Positions 18,199 through 27,464 are shown, numbered from the stretch's first letter. The stretch is 64,000 nucleotides of DNA from Planctomycetaceae bacterium (GCA_019636285.1 JAHBXV010000016.1:1-64000), one strand, 5' to 3'. Notes: a model not told the origin generated them from the letters alone. Translations and numbers: made by a program.

Positions 18199-18384
18199 CT
18201 CGCTGACGCTTCGAGGCTGTGAATTTTTGTAGGGTCCGCTGTGCGGACCACAATTGGTTGTGGACTGCTTCGCATAACTGACCCTACATCTGGCGGTCGC
18301 CTGCTCTTGTTTCGGAAAAAATCACAGCCTCCAAGCGTCGGCGAGGGAAGTTCTGTTCTCCCCCTCGCTGACGCTTCGGGTTAC
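18199..18384. repeat. inverted-repeat insertion between btaB and btaA
   Basis: CTCGCTGACGCTTCGAGGCT at 18199 is matched in inverted orientation by AGCCTCCAAGCGTCGGCGAG ending at 18345, and both continue into A/T runs, giving ~30-bp imperfect arms around ~85 nt. Inside lies a perfect hairpin GGTCCGC-TGT-GCGGACC (18233-18249). A third copy, CTCGCTGACGCTTCGGGTTA, starts at 18364, just short of the btaA stop codon. This type of repeat is common in planctomycete genomes. It splits the presumed bta operon. Confidence 0.75.
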
Positions 18385-18389
18385 GACAA

Positions 18390-19592
18390 TCAAGTCGTCC
18401 GCAAATCGGCGATGCAGAAGCTGCCATACGTGTGAACGCGATCCTTTGCATGCAGTTCGGCCGCCTGTTCGCGGTGATAGTTCAGCATGTCGCCCAGGAT
18501 CCGCGGCTTCCCATCCACTTCGACACGCAGCGGGTTGATGAATTCGCCACTGAGCCCCGCGCTCCGCCACAGCACTCGAGCCGTCGGAGCCGCCCGGTCG
18601 ACAATCGCCTGCCATTCCTGCGTCAGCATCCGCATCGACGGATCGCGCGTCATCCAGTCCATATGGTCGAGCAGAATAAACCGGGTGATCGGCTGTTCGT
18701 GCTGCTGCAGAAACCCGACGACCGAGTTCGTATGCGTCGTCACATGGTCGGCCAGCCCCTGCCGCAACCGCTCGTAATTCTCGGGCTTCAGATATTCCGG
18801 GCAGCATTCCGGCGTGTATTCCCCAGTCAGGTAGACCCGCCAGAAGTAGTTGTCCTTCAGCGGCAACCGCGTGAAGACCGTCTCAACGCGATCCATCACG
18901 AACTGCAGAATCCCGCCGGGATAGCCATCGTCGATCTGCTTCCGCTGCGCCCGCGGAACCCCCAGTAGCGACAGCGTCACATCCCGCCGCATCGCCCAGC
19001 GAATGAAGGGCTTCCACAGCGCCTCGGCCAGTTTGTACTGCTGGAAGATATCCCGCTGCTGGTCCACGCTCGTCGCAGCCAGCAGGGCGTTGATGGAATC
19101 CCGCTTGCGGGCCATCCGGTTGACGTACGAATTCACCAGCCAGGCAAACGTGCCGGACGTTCCCCGGAAATAGAACGACTTCCGCCGTCCATGGGGCGAG
19201 AACAGCCCCCCCTTGCGATCCCAGAACACCCGCACATCAGCCGGCAGGTTGGGACGCAGCTTCTGCGTGTATAGCGACGACCAGTCCGAATGCGACCCGC
19301 GACCCAGAAGCTGCCAATAGTCCTCGTAGTCCAGAAACCGTGCCGCTGCGAGCTTCAGCTCGAGTAGCGCGTTCTGCCGCGGGTTCATGTCGACCGCATG
19401 CACGTGCCCCGCGCCGGCCAGAATGTAGTCCAGCGCGTTGCAGCCAGCCGAGGTAATCACCACCACCCGGTCGCTCGGCTGCAACTCCAGCGCGACGCGG
19501 TCCAGGCGGGGATCCTCCCAGCACTGGTTGTAGACGATGTTTCGTCCGTGGACGAACTGGAACCAACGCTTGCTCAGTCGTTCAGCGACCAT
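18390..19592 (-). CDS. btaA: BtaA (DUF3419) S-adenosylmethionine:diacylglycerol 3-amino-3-carboxypropyltransferase
   Basis: A 400-residue protein of the DUF3419/BtaA family. The N-terminus VHGRNIVYNQCWEDPRLD is the family signature, followed by the SAM-binding ITSAGCNALDYILAGAGHVHAVDMNPRQNALLELK. BtaA transfers the 3-amino-3-carboxypropyl group of SAM to diacylglycerol, making diacylglycerylhomoserine, the first step of betaine-lipid synthesis. Length is as expected for a stand-alone BtaA. The stop of the PlcP-like gene lies 51 nt upstream and BtaB follows, so donor lipid, transfer and methylation are encoded in order. Confidence 0.92.
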   Translation of the reverse strand: MVAERLSKRWFQFVHGRNIVYNQCWEDPRLDRVALELQPSDRVVVITSAGCNALDYILAGAGHVHAVDMNPRQNALLELKLAAARFLDYEDYWQLLGRGSHSDWSSLYTQKLRPNLPADVRVFWDRKGGLFSPHGRRKSFYFRGTSGTFAWLVNSYVNRMARKRDSINALLAATSVDQQRDIFQQYKLAEALWKPFIRWAMRRDVTLSLLGVPRAQRKQIDDGYPGGILQFVMDRVETVFTRLPLKDNYFWRVYLTGEYTPECCPEYLKPENYERLRQGLADHVTTHTNSVVGFLQQHEQPITRFILLDHMDWMTRDPSMRMLTQEWQAIVDRAAPTARVLWRSAGLSGEFINPLRVEVDGKPRILGDMLNYHREQAAELHAKDRVHTYGSFCIADLRTT

Positions 19593-19643
19593 GAACTGCC
19601 CAACCGGTTGGACGTCACGGACCGTGAACCGCTGAAACGGAGG

Positions 19644-20528
19644 TCAGGGTTTCCCGGCTGCGGCAACCGCTTCCGCCGGGGCCGTGGTCCGACGGGGCAG
19701 GGTCCGCTTGGGAACTGCTGCCCGGGTAATCACGGTGTGGCAATCATCGGTGGCCGGCGCCGAGACGGCGCGGTGATCGTCGAAGTAACGAATCAGTCTC
19801 AATTCACCGGCGTAATCTTCGACGAAAGCCGTGCAATTCTCAACCCAGTCGCCCGTATTGCAGTACACCACCCCGCCAAGGTCCGCGCGGGCGGGCGTAT
19901 GAATGTGCCCGCAGATCACTCCCTCGCAATTCCGCTCCCGCGCATGCCCCGCCAACCGCGATTCAAAGTCGCTGATATACCGGACAAACGCCTTCACCCG
20001 CCGCTTGATCGTGCTCCCCAGCGAATACTCGCTCCCCGGCGTCGTCCGCCGCCAACGGCTGAACAGCCGATTCGCCGACAGCAGCACGTCGTAGCCCAGC
20101 GACGCCATCACCGAGACCCACTTCGCCGCGGCCTCCACCCGGTCGAACTTGTCCCCGTGCGTCACCAGAAAACGCTGCCCGTCCGCCGTCTGGTGGACGA
20201 ACTCATCCTCGATCGAGACAAACCCGAAGTTCCACCGAAACTGCCGCAGAAAATCGTCGTGGTTCCCCGGCGTGTAAAAAATCTGCGTCCCGTGCTCATG
20301 CAGTTCGTACAGTCGGCTCAGGATGTCATTGAACTCGGGCCGCCAATCCAGCTTGCGCCGCAGCTTCCACCCGTCGATGAAATCCCCGATCAAATACAAC
20401 TGCTCCGGTTCGTAGCGATTGAGGAAGTCCAGAAACTCCCGCGTCCGCGCATGCCGACACCCCAGATGAATGTCGCTCACAAACAGCGCCCGCACCGAAC
20501 GACATCGCCTTCCCTGGTCGATGGCCAT
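19644..20528 (-). CDS. PlcP-like (LpxH-fold) metallophosphoesterase
   Basis: A 294-residue calcineurin-like phosphoesterase; ATG 20528 has GGAG about 8 nt upstream. Motifs in order: FVSDIHLGC (D19, H21), LIGDFIDGWKL (D49), PGNHDDFLR, VTHGDKFD, VICGHIHTP and YCNTGDWVENCTAF. Such proteins are usually labelled UDP-2,3-diacylglucosamine diphosphatase, but the VNTGDWVESCTA-like end and overall length fit PlcP, the phospholipase C that converts phospholipids to diacylglycerol during phosphate starvation. Position directly upstream of btaA, which consumes diacylglycerol, favours PlcP. LpxH activity cannot be excluded. Confidence 0.75.
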   Translation of the reverse strand: MAIDQGRRCRSVRALFVSDIHLGCRHARTREFLDFLNRYEPEQLYLIGDFIDGWKLRRKLDWRPEFNDILSRLYELHEHGTQIFYTPGNHDDFLRQFRWNFGFVSIEDEFVHQTADGQRFLVTHGDKFDRVEAAAKWVSVMASLGYDVLLSANRLFSRWRRTTPGSEYSLGSTIKRRVKAFVRYISDFESRLAGHARERNCEGVICGHIHTPARADLGGVVYCNTGDWVENCTAFVEDYAGELRLIRYFDDHRAVSAPATDDCHTVITRAAVPKRTLPRRTTAPAEAVAAAGKP

Positions 20529-20903
20529 TGCACAACTCCACCGGAGAATGTCCCTTCCCACCGCCACGGCAGGAATAGAACGAATCGTCACTCACTCCTT
20601 CGTCGAAAAGGATGCCTCACGAACGTTCATTCCTGATGAAACTGCCATGAACAATTGGCGAAAAAACTCACGCTGATTGAGTTTGTGACGACAATGAACA
20701 ATGTCGAACCCAACAGCCGAACTGCTTCATCACCACCTGCTGAACGCCTGGACCAACCGGAATGCGGGCAATTTTCGTCGATTGGGTAAACCTCCCGTTG
20801 TGTGCGGTCTTCCCCCGTGGCTACGCTCAAACTGGCCAAATCCAATTGGTACCGCACAGGCAAGATGTCGCCGTATCTAGCCCTATAAAACTGACTTTGC
20901 CCC
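20529..20903. other. divergent intergenic region, nothing recognised
   Basis: 375 nt between the PlcP-like gene (minus) and a methyltransferase (plus); it should hold both promoters. I see no clear Pho-box pair, terminator or small gene. Confidence 0.4.
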
Positions 20904-21686
20904 ATGGACGCCGATTTCATCGCCCAGTTTCGGCATCTCCACGAGCACCACTGGTGGTGGCGCACGCGCCTGGCCATCATTAACCGCGTGCTCGACAAAC
21001 ACGCCCGCCGTGCTCCCGGAAGTCCCGTGCTGGACGTCGGTTGCGGCGACGGTCTCATGTTCGACGACCTGTCGCGCTTCGGCGATGTCTTCGGGATCGA
21101 AGCCGATTCCAACGCCGTCGATGACAACGGCCCCTGGCGATCGCGGATCCATGTCGGACGGTTCGACGAATCCTTCCGCCCCGATGAGCGGTTCCACCTC
21201 GTCACCATGCTCGACGTCCTCGAACATCTTCCCGATGCCCCGGGTGCTCTCGAGCGCGTGCGCCAATTAATGGCCGACGACGGCCTGTTCGTCCTCACCG
21301 TTCCAGCTTTCAATAGCCTCTGGACGTCCCACGACGAAATCTGCCATCACTACACCCGCTACACCCGCGGCATGCTCCTCCCCATGCTGCGCGATGCCGG
21401 TTTCGACATCGTTCAGTCGCGATACCTGTTCCACTGGACCGCTCCCGCCAAAGTGGTCATTCGTTTGAACGAATGGCTCTTCAACCGCCGCGCCACCACG
21501 CCCAAGGTTCCTTCCCCCTTCTGGAACCGCTTCTTCGCCGGCCTTACGGCTGTCGAAGAGCGTATTTCGTGTGTCGTCCCGGTTCCCTTCGGCACGTCGC
21601 TGCTCGTGGTGGCTCGACCGGCGGCTCCCGTCATCGCCGGCACCATCCCGTCCCCCGTCAAGCGGTCAACCATCGCCGCGACCTGA
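20904..21686 (+). CDS. class I SAM-dependent methyltransferase
   Basis: A 260-residue protein with EHHWWWRTR near the N-terminus and the SAM motif VLDVGCGDGLMF (42-53), DVFGIEADSNAV, MLDVLEHLPDAPGAL and VPAFNSLWTSHDEICHHYTRYTR. The last string is typical of Methyltransf_11/23 enzymes near polysaccharide or lipid-linked sugar genes. A hydrophobic stretch near the C-terminus (LTAVEERISCVVPVPFGTSLLVV) may touch the membrane. No Shine-Dalgarno sequence is evident. Substrate unknown. Confidence 0.85.
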   Translation: MDADFIAQFRHLHEHHWWWRTRLAIINRVLDKHARRAPGSPVLDVGCGDGLMFDDLSRFGDVFGIEADSNAVDDNGPWRSRIHVGRFDESFRPDERFHLVTMLDVLEHLPDAPGALERVRQLMADDGLFVLTVPAFNSLWTSHDEICHHYTRYTRGMLLPMLRDAGFDIVQSRYLFHWTAPAKVVIRLNEWLFNRRATTPKVPSPFWNRFFAGLTAVEERISCVVPVPFGTSLLVVARPAAPVIAGTIPSPVKRSTIAAT

Positions 21687-21854
21687 CCGAGGATCTTCCG
21701 ACTGGCAAATCTTTGCCGATTTTTTGGATTCTGCTGATCCCGCGAACTCTTTCGAGCCGATAACGAGGGCGCGAAGGTCCGACTTTCGCCCGCGGGTCCA
21801 TAGCGTCGACTCGCGAACGTATCGACGTCGACGGCTGCGTCAGGAAGGCCTGCC

Positions 21855-22103
21855 ATGTGGGACGGATGCCGTTTCGTGCTGCTCAGCGGCCTCATGCTCC
21901 TCGCCGCGCTCGCGGCAGCCCGCGCCGATTGGGGCTCCGTCGGAACTCCCCCAAAACTCAGTCTGCGCCCCGCTCCAAGACCGTGGTATTCGTCGATCGG
22001 TCGCCCGGATTGGTCGTCCCGGCCGGTCGACCGGCGCGAAGCCGGACGCAAGGTCACGGCGGTTTCCCCAGAGCATTCGTCCGAGGTTCCCGCCCGCCGG
22101 TGA
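21855..22103 (+). CDS. small secreted protein (hypothetical)
   Basis: 82 residues. AGGAAGG lies 7 nt upstream of ATG 21855. The first 24 residues form a good signal peptide (VLLSGLMLLAALAAARA before DWGS). The mature ~58 residues are Pro/Arg/Ser-rich and unrecognised. Short and without known relatives to me, so it may be a chance frame, but signal plus ribosome site argue for a gene. Confidence 0.45.
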   Translation: MWDGCRFVLLSGLMLLAALAAARADWGSVGTPPKLSLRPAPRPWYSSIGRPDWSSRPVDRREAGRKVTAVSPEHSSEVPARR

Positions 22104-22472
22104 GCTTCGCCGCGAAGCATTCCGCTTTGCCGCATTAACCTCCCAAAGCCATTCAATCCGCGCAGTTTGCGCAATTGAACGCCGGAAACCGCGAATTTTC
22201 CCGGCCGGGTTTGACACCGGACTGCGGACGGTTCTATCCACCCGTTATCATCCCCCCAATCGATGTCATTTGAAGGGGTTCCTGCGTCGTCGTGACTCGC
22301 GGCGTCGCCTCGCGGAGACAGAGACCGGCCTGCCGCCTCGTCGACCGGGAACAGGCCCCGGTTTGCAGGCGTCGCGAAGCCCCACAATTCACGGCGGGCG
22401 ACGGCGCCTGCGTGGAAGCGGGAACAGTGCCTTGGTGGATGCCGGACAGGAAGCGTCAGGGAGTTTAAGACA
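22104..22472. other. intergenic region upstream of ugd
   Basis: 369 nt with no supported gene. The stretch just before ugd is GC-rich with CGTCGTCGTGACTCGCGGCG; no clear terminator or operator was recognised. Confidence 0.4.
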
Positions 22473-23792
22473 ATGCGTTTGACGATGATCGGCACGGGTT
22501 ACGTCGGACTGGTGACGGGAACTTGCTTCGCCGAAAGCGGGAACGACGTCACGTGCGTCGATGTCAACGCCGCGAAAATCGAAGGACTGAAGCGCGGTCA
22601 GTTGCCCATCTACGAACCGGGGCTGTCCGAACTGGTCGTCCGTAACCACCAGGCCGGACGGCTCAAGTTCACCACCCAGTTGAACGAAGCCGTTCCCAAC
22701 TCGCAGGTCGTCTTCATCGCCGTGGGCACGCCCCAGGGAGATGACGGCTCGGCCGACCTGAGCGCCCTGTGGGCCGTCACCGATGCCCTCGCTCCGCTGC
22801 TCAATCCCAAGTCCATCGTCGTCGTCAAAAGCACGGTCCCCGTCGGCACCAACCGCCGGGTCTACGAGCGACTCAGGGAACTGACGGGCCGCGAAATCCG
22901 CATCTGCTCGAATCCCGAGTTCCTCAAGGAAGGCTGCGCGATCGACGACTTCACCAAACCCGATCGCGTGGTGGTGGGAGTTCTCGCTGAAGACGTCGGC
23001 GAACAGATGCACGAGCTCTATCGTCCCTTCCTCCGCACCGAGAACCCCTTCCTGGCGATGGGCCTCGAAAGCGCGGAAATGACGAAGTACGTGGCCAACT
23101 GCATGCTGGCCACCAAGATCAGCTTCATCAACGAAATGGCCAACCTCTGCGAGCCCGTTGGTGCCGACATCAACGAGGTCCGCCGCGGCATCGGCTTCGA
23201 TCAGCGAATCGGCTTTCAGTTCCTCTTCCCCGGCGTCGGCTACGGCGGAAGCTGCTTCCCGAAAGACGTTCGCGCCCTGATGGCCGTTGCTGAAAACCAC
23301 GGCCGCAAGCCCGAGATCCTCCGCGCCGTCGACGAAGTCAACGACCGGCAGAAGCATGTCCTCTTCGAGAAAGTGAAGACCTACTTCAAGGGCGACCTGA
23401 AAGGCAAAACGTTCGCCATCTGGGGTCTCGCCTTCAAGCCCCGTACCGACGACATTCGCGAAGCCCCCTCGCTGGTCCTCATCGACCATCTCCTCGAGTC
23501 TGGTGCCAGCATCCGCGTCCATGACCCCGTCGCCATGGAAAACGTGAAAGCCCAGCACGGCGACAAGCTCACCTATTGCGATCACCACTACGACACGCTC
23601 GACGGCGCCGACGCCGTCTGCATCGTCACCGAATGGCAGCAGTTCCGGACCCCCGACTTCGACTACATGAGCCACAAGCTCAAACAGAAGGTCATCTTCG
23701 ATGGCCGCAACCTGTACGAACCCGCCGCCATGAAAGAGCGGGGCTTCTTCTACTCCGGCATCGGCATCGGCGAAGTCCCGACCGAAGGCTGA
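22473..23792 (+). CDS. ugd: UDP-glucose 6-dehydrogenase
   Basis: 439 residues, normal length. Rossmann motif [11 protein letters not shown] (6-16), STVPVGTNR (120-128), [15 protein letters not shown] (146-160), and the catalytic cysteine C261 in GGSCFPKD. It oxidises UDP-glucose twice with NAD to UDP-glucuronate in the cytoplasm. The following gene, 71 nt downstream, encodes UDP-glucuronate decarboxylase, so the product is committed to UDP-xylose for glycan synthesis. Confidence 0.97.
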   Translation: MRLTMIGTGYVGLVTGTCFAESGNDVTCVDVNAAKIEGLKRGQLPIYEPGLSELVVRNHQAGRLKFTTQLNEAVPNSQVVFIAVGTPQGDDGSADLSALWAVTDALAPLLNPKSIVVVKSTVPVGTNRRVYERLRELTGREIRICSNPEFLKEGCAIDDFTKPDRVVVGVLAEDVGEQMHELYRPFLRTENPFLAMGLESAEMTKYVANCMLATKISFINEMANLCEPVGADINEVRRGIGFDQRIGFQFLFPGVGYGGSCFPKDVRALMAVAENHGRKPEILRAVDEVNDRQKHVLFEKVKTYFKGDLKGKTFAIWGLAFKPRTDDIREAPSLVLIDHLLESGASIRVHDPVAMENVKAQHGDKLTYCDHHYDTLDGADAVCIVTEWQQFRTPDFDYMSHKLKQKVIFDGRNLYEPAAMKERGFFYSGIGIGEVPTEG

Positions 23793-23863
23793 GGCTTCGC
23801 GCAGATAAGTCCCTCGAACGTCCGGTAGTTGTCTTCCTTGAAACCATCTGTTCACGAGCGGTC

Positions 23864-24805
23864 ATGACTACGATCCTGGTAACTGGCGGCGCTGGCTTCC
23901 TTGGCAGTCATCTGTGCGATCGACTGATCGAGAAGGGCGATACGGTCATCTGCCTCGACAACTTCTTCACGGGCCGGAAAGAAAACATCCAGCACCTCGT
24001 CGGGCATCCGCGCTTCGAGCTGATCCGTCACGACATCGTTCACCCGCTCTATCTCGAAGTCGATCAGATCTACAACATGGCGTGCCCGGCGTCGCCGGTC
24101 GCCTATCAGTTCAATCCCATCAAGACCATCAAGACGTCCACCGTCGGCATGGTGAATATTCTCGGCCTCGCCAAACGCTGCAAAGCCCGCGTCTTGCAGG
24201 CATCCACCAGCGAAGTCTATGGCGACCCGGTCGTTCATCCCCAGCAGGAAGATTACTGGGGCCACGTCAACCCGCTCGGCCCGCGAAGCTGCTACGACGA
24301 AGGCAAACGCGTCGCCGAGTCGCTCTGCATGAACTACCACCTGGCCCACGGCGTCGAAGTCCGCATCATTCGCATCTTCAACACCTACGGTCCCCGCATG
24401 GACCCGAACGACGGCCGCGTGATCTCCAACTTCATCACCCAGGCTCTCCGCGGAACGCCCATCACCATCTACGGCGACGGCAGCCAGACCCGCTCGTTCT
24501 GCTATGTCGACGACCTGGTGCGCGGCATCATCGCCATGATGAACCAGGAAGACCACGTCGGCCCGGTCAACCTCGGCAACCCCGGCGAATACACGATGCT
24601 GGAACTGGCGGAACAGGTTCTCAAAGCAACCGGTTCCTCGGTCCCCCTCGCGCACGAGCCCTTGCCGAAAGACGACCCCAAACAGCGCTGCCCCGACATC
24701 ACCCGCGCCCGTCAGATTCTCGGCTGGGAACCCAAATTCCCCCTCGCCGAAGGCCTCAAATCCACCGTCGCCTACTACCGCGAAGCCCTCGGCATCAAGG
24801 CCTGA
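23864..24805 (+). CDS. uxs: UDP-glucuronate decarboxylase (UDP-xylose synthase)
   Basis: 313 residues from ATG 23864. Extended [16 protein letters not shown] (5-17), [22 protein letters not shown] and the catalytic Y144-x3-K148 in SCYDEGKR. The strings [21 protein letters not shown] (split here as NMACPASP and [11 protein letters not shown]) and [10 protein letters not shown] are diagnostic for UXS. It converts UDP-glucuronate to UDP-xylose and CO2. Operon-like with ugd. Confidence 0.96.
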   Translation: MTTILVTGGAGFLGSHLCDRLIEKGDTVICLDNFFTGRKENIQHLVGHPRFELIRHDIVHPLYLEVDQIYNMACPASPVAYQFNPIKTIKTSTVGMVNILGLAKRCKARVLQASTSEVYGDPVVHPQQEDYWGHVNPLGPRSCYDEGKRVAESLCMNYHLAHGVEVRIIRIFNTYGPRMDPNDGRVISNFITQALRGTPITIYGDGSQTRSFCYVDDLVRGIIAMMNQEDHVGPVNLGNPGEYTMLELAEQVLKATGSSVPLAHEPLPKDDPKQRCPDITRARQILGWEPKFPLAEGLKSTVAYYREALGIKA

Positions 24806-24845
24806 TCGCAGCGGCCGAACACGATCTCAAAGCGCTTCAACCCAA

Positions 24846-24871
24846 TTAGCCGCGACCCACCGGGGAGCGCT
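24846..24871 (+). repeat. short dispersed repeat TTAGCCGCGACCC family, copy 2
   Basis: TTAGCCGCGACCC then ACCGGGGAGCGCT, identical to copy 1. It is followed at ~24884 by CTCTCCGTGCCTTGGCGG, related in inverted orientation to the CACGGAGGCGCGG stretches at 43510 and 50900. Confidence 0.8.
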
Positions 24872-25082
24872 GCTTCGCGATCTCTCCGTGCCTTGGCGGC
24901 TCCGTGAGAAACCCGCTTTGTTCGCCGCTCACGGGCACCTTCGTCTCTCTCGACTCTAGACCCTCGACACTCGACTCGCCCGACCCTCGACTATCTCCCC
25001 ACGACTCCCGACAATACTCTCCGTGACCGACACCCCCCCTCGGTCGTCCAACCACCGACATCCCTGCCGCAGGATTCGCACC

Positions 25083-26747
25083 GTGTCCGATTCGCACTCG
25101 CCGCGCTACCGGGCCGTTGTGTCCGATTTGCGGCAAGTCTTTCCGCAGCCCGTCTCGGACCGTGTTCACGACGCCTACCTGGTCTTTTCCTTCCTCCGCG
25201 CGCTCGATCAGCTCGACGCCATGAAGTCGGTCTCCCCGATTCTGGGCGAACCTGTCCAGCTCGATTACGAGGCGGCCAAGTCGCGACGCGTGGCTGACAA
25301 CCCGCAGTCGCTCGAAGACGTCACGTCCGAACTCGTCGCCCACCTCGCCGGCATGTTCATCTGGGGACACCCGCGCTCGCAGATCAATGTCGTCCCGCCC
25401 CCCACCATCGCCAGCGTCATCGGCGGCTTGCTCCCGTCGCTCTACAATCCCAACCTCGTCAGCGAGGAATCCGCCAAACGCGTCGCCGTCGCCGAGGTCG
25501 AGGTCTCTGCGATGGTCGCCGAACTCGTCGGCTACGACTCTGCCACGTCCGCCGGCCTCTTCACCTTCGGCGGCTCGGGAACTCTGTTGTACGGCGCGAA
25601 ACTCGGTCTCCAGAAATGCTGCCCCAACGAGGGTCGCCAGGGACGATCTGAGCGAGCCGTCCTCTTCTGCTCCCAGCAGGCCCACTATGCCTGCCTCAGC
25701 GTCGCCAACTGGCTCGGCATCGGCCAGGACAACGTCGTGCAGATTCCCTGCGGCGACGACAATCAGATGCACATCGACGAACTTGAGACTGCCATCCGCC
25801 GCGAAGTCGCCGCCGGTGCCCGCATCGCGGCCATCGTCGCGACCATGGGCACGACCGATCATTTCGGCCTGGATGACCTGCACGCGGTCGTCGAACTCCG
25901 CGATCGTCTCGTGGACGAACTGTCGCTCGATTACGTCCCCCACGTCCATGCCGACGCCGTCATCGGCTGGGCCTGGAGCGTTTTCAACGACTACGACTTC
26001 ACCGTCAACCCGCTCGAATTCCGCCATCGCACCGTGCGCGCGCTCGCCGGCACGCATCGCCGCATCCAATTCCTGAAGCTCGCCGACTCGATCGGCATCG
26101 ATTTTCACAAGACCGGGTTCACGCCGTACATCTCCAGCATGTTCCTCTCCCGCGATGCCCACGATCTCGATCTCATCGCGCGCGGAGCCGACGAAACCCC
26201 CTATCTCTTTCACGACGGGCACTATCATCCGGGACGCTACACCCTGGAAACCTCGCGCAGCGGCGGCGGCCCGATGGCGGCGCTCGCCAATTTGCTGCTC
26301 TTCGGCAAGAACGGGCTGCGGTCGCTGCTGGGCCACCTGGTCTCAATGGCCGAGTCGCTCCGCGAACATCTCGACGGCCACGCCGCCACCACGGTCGTCA
26401 ATCGCGAGAACTTCGGACCCGTCACGCTGTTCCGCATCTATCCCGACGGGGTCGATACGTTCGATGTGCTGCGCCGCGAACTGCACGACCCGGCCTATCG
26501 CGAAAAAGTGCTGGCCCACAACGACTACATCCGCCGCGTCTTCCACCTCGTCCACGACGACGCGCTCCGCGGCGAAGGAGTCGTCCTCTCGATGACCGAC
26601 AACTACCGCGAAACCGACTCCGGTGTCCCGCTGGTGGCTCTCAAATCCTACATCCTCAGCCCATTCTCCAGCGAAGAATACATCGACGCCGTCCTCGAAT
26701 CCCTCTGGAAAGCCCGCGCCACGATTCGCGCGGAAGACGGCAACTGA
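25083..26747 (+). CDS. group II PLP-dependent decarboxylase
   Basis: A 554-residue cytoplasmic enzyme from GTG 25083, which follows AGGA; an in-frame GTG at 25023 has no ribosome site. Motifs: TFGGSGTLLYGAKLG, QQAHYACLSVANWLG (H201 stacking on PLP), HVHADAVIGW (D291) and the Schiff-base lysine IDFHKTGFTPY (K343). The fold is that of glutamate, tyrosine, DOPA and aspartate decarboxylases; the long N-terminal part and ETSRSGGGPMAAL fit the glutamate/cysteine-sulfinate-like branch. Substrate cannot be fixed. It stands alone downstream of uxs. Confidence 0.88.
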   Translation: MSDSHSPRYRAVVSDLRQVFPQPVSDRVHDAYLVFSFLRALDQLDAMKSVSPILGEPVQLDYEAAKSRRVADNPQSLEDVTSELVAHLAGMFIWGHPRSQINVVPPPTIASVIGGLLPSLYNPNLVSEESAKRVAVAEVEVSAMVAELVGYDSATSAGLFTFGGSGTLLYGAKLGLQKCCPNEGRQGRSERAVLFCSQQAHYACLSVANWLGIGQDNVVQIPCGDDNQMHIDELETAIRREVAAGARIAAIVATMGTTDHFGLDDLHAVVELRDRLVDELSLDYVPHVHADAVIGWAWSVFNDYDFTVNPLEFRHRTVRALAGTHRRIQFLKLADSIGIDFHKTGFTPYISSMFLSRDAHDLDLIARGADETPYLFHDGHYHPGRYTLETSRSGGGPMAALANLLLFGKNGLRSLLGHLVSMAESLREHLDGHAATTVVNRENFGPVTLFRIYPDGVDTFDVLRRELHDPAYREKVLAHNDYIRRVFHLVHDDALRGEGVVLSMTDNYRETDSGVPLVALKSYILSPFSSEEYIDAVLESLWKARATIRAEDGN

Positions 26748-26794
26748 GAGGGCGAGTGTTCCGTCAAGGCCTGATTTTCGTGTGCCACTCTACG

Positions 26795-27123
26795 CTGTTA
26801 ACCTTCTTGGCTGCCGCCCCCACCGGCTTGACCGGTGGGAACGGGAGTTTGACAGCTAGCACGAGACCACGATCCGTCCCGGTCCGCCCCCGGCCAGCTT
26901 GTCTGGCCGGAGCAAAAGTTTGAGGGCTGGCCTCCAACGACCCTGGTCTGCCAGACTTGGCTTCCTGCCGAGCAAGCCGGCAGGGGAGCGGAGAGACCTG
27001 GTATGAAATCTCTAGCCTTCAAACTTTCCGTCCGGCGGGACAAGCCCGCCGGGGCTGTCGGGCAGCTGGAAAAAGAACAAACATTTTTCGCAGCTCTTGT
27101 TCCACCAAATAGGGTTAACAGCT
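26795..27123 (-). repeat. structured multi-hairpin element with terminal inverted repeats, copy A
   Basis: 329 nt bounded by GCTGTTAACC and GGTTAACAGC. Read on the minus strand it contains, in order: a GAACAA/TTGTTC hairpin, CCGGCGGGCTTGTCCCGCCG, AAAGTTTGAAGGCT opening a long stem, CTGCCGGCTTGCTCGGCAG, the closing AGCCCTCAAACTTT, CCGGCCAGACAAGCTGGCCG, and CCACCGGTCAAGCCGGTGG. The same order is found at 56332-56654 on the + strand, with compensating changes. No protein is encoded. It lies between convergent genes (decarboxylase and porin). Confidence 0.85.
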
Positions 27124-27131
27124 TCGCGTGC

Positions 27132-27148
27132 CACTGGCTTTGCCAGTG
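27132..27148 (+). repeat. CACTGGC hairpin repeat, copy 1
   Basis: CACTGGC-TTT-GCCAGTG, preceded by GTGC. Copies with the same arms and different loops lie at 34933, 50606, 54175 and 56796. It is followed by two other hairpin-type repeats: GGTAGCCGTGGGTCGC with GCGCACCCA around 27272-27297, and CGACCCCGACCAGGGGTCG around 27321-27340. Confidence 0.75.
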
Positions 27149-27378
27149 TGCCTTGCTCGTCTCTCGTCTTCACGCCTCATCCAAGGCTCCGCCTCGTTCA
27201 ACTGGGAACCAGGCAAATCCTCCGGCGAAACAATTACGCTCTCCCGACCGCGAAGCGGTCGAAGACGGTAGCCGTGGGTCGCGCAGCGCACCCACTGATT
27301 TGGGTTCCCAATAAATTCTTCCGACCCCGACCAGGGGTCGTAGACCAACATTGCTCTCAACCCTCAACCCTCAACCAT

Positions 27379-27418
27379 AAAAACGACAGAAGCCCGAGGG
27401 AGCAACTCCCCGGGCTTC
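27379..27418 (-). terminator. terminator of the porin gene
   Basis: On the minus strand GAAGCCCGGGGAG pairs with CTCCCTCGGGCTTC across a TTG loop, followed by TGTCGTTTTTATGG. It lies about 47 nt past the porin stop codon. Confidence 0.75.
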
Positions 27419-27464
27419 CGCCGAATCGAATCAGATCAGGCTAACGCAATCTTGCCGAGCGTTC

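Noticed and set aside
19644-20528. Firm assignment as LpxH
   Set aside because: Fold and motifs alone cannot separate LpxH from PlcP, and the btaA/btaB context favours PlcP; left as PlcP-like.
22389-23855. 488-codon minus-strand frame opposite ugd
   Set aside because: Acid/Val-rich shadow translation; ugd on the other strand is unambiguous.
24846-26336. 496-codon minus-strand frame opposite the PLP decarboxylase
   Set aside because: Shadow; covers the conserved PLP-binding gene and ends inside a dispersed repeat.
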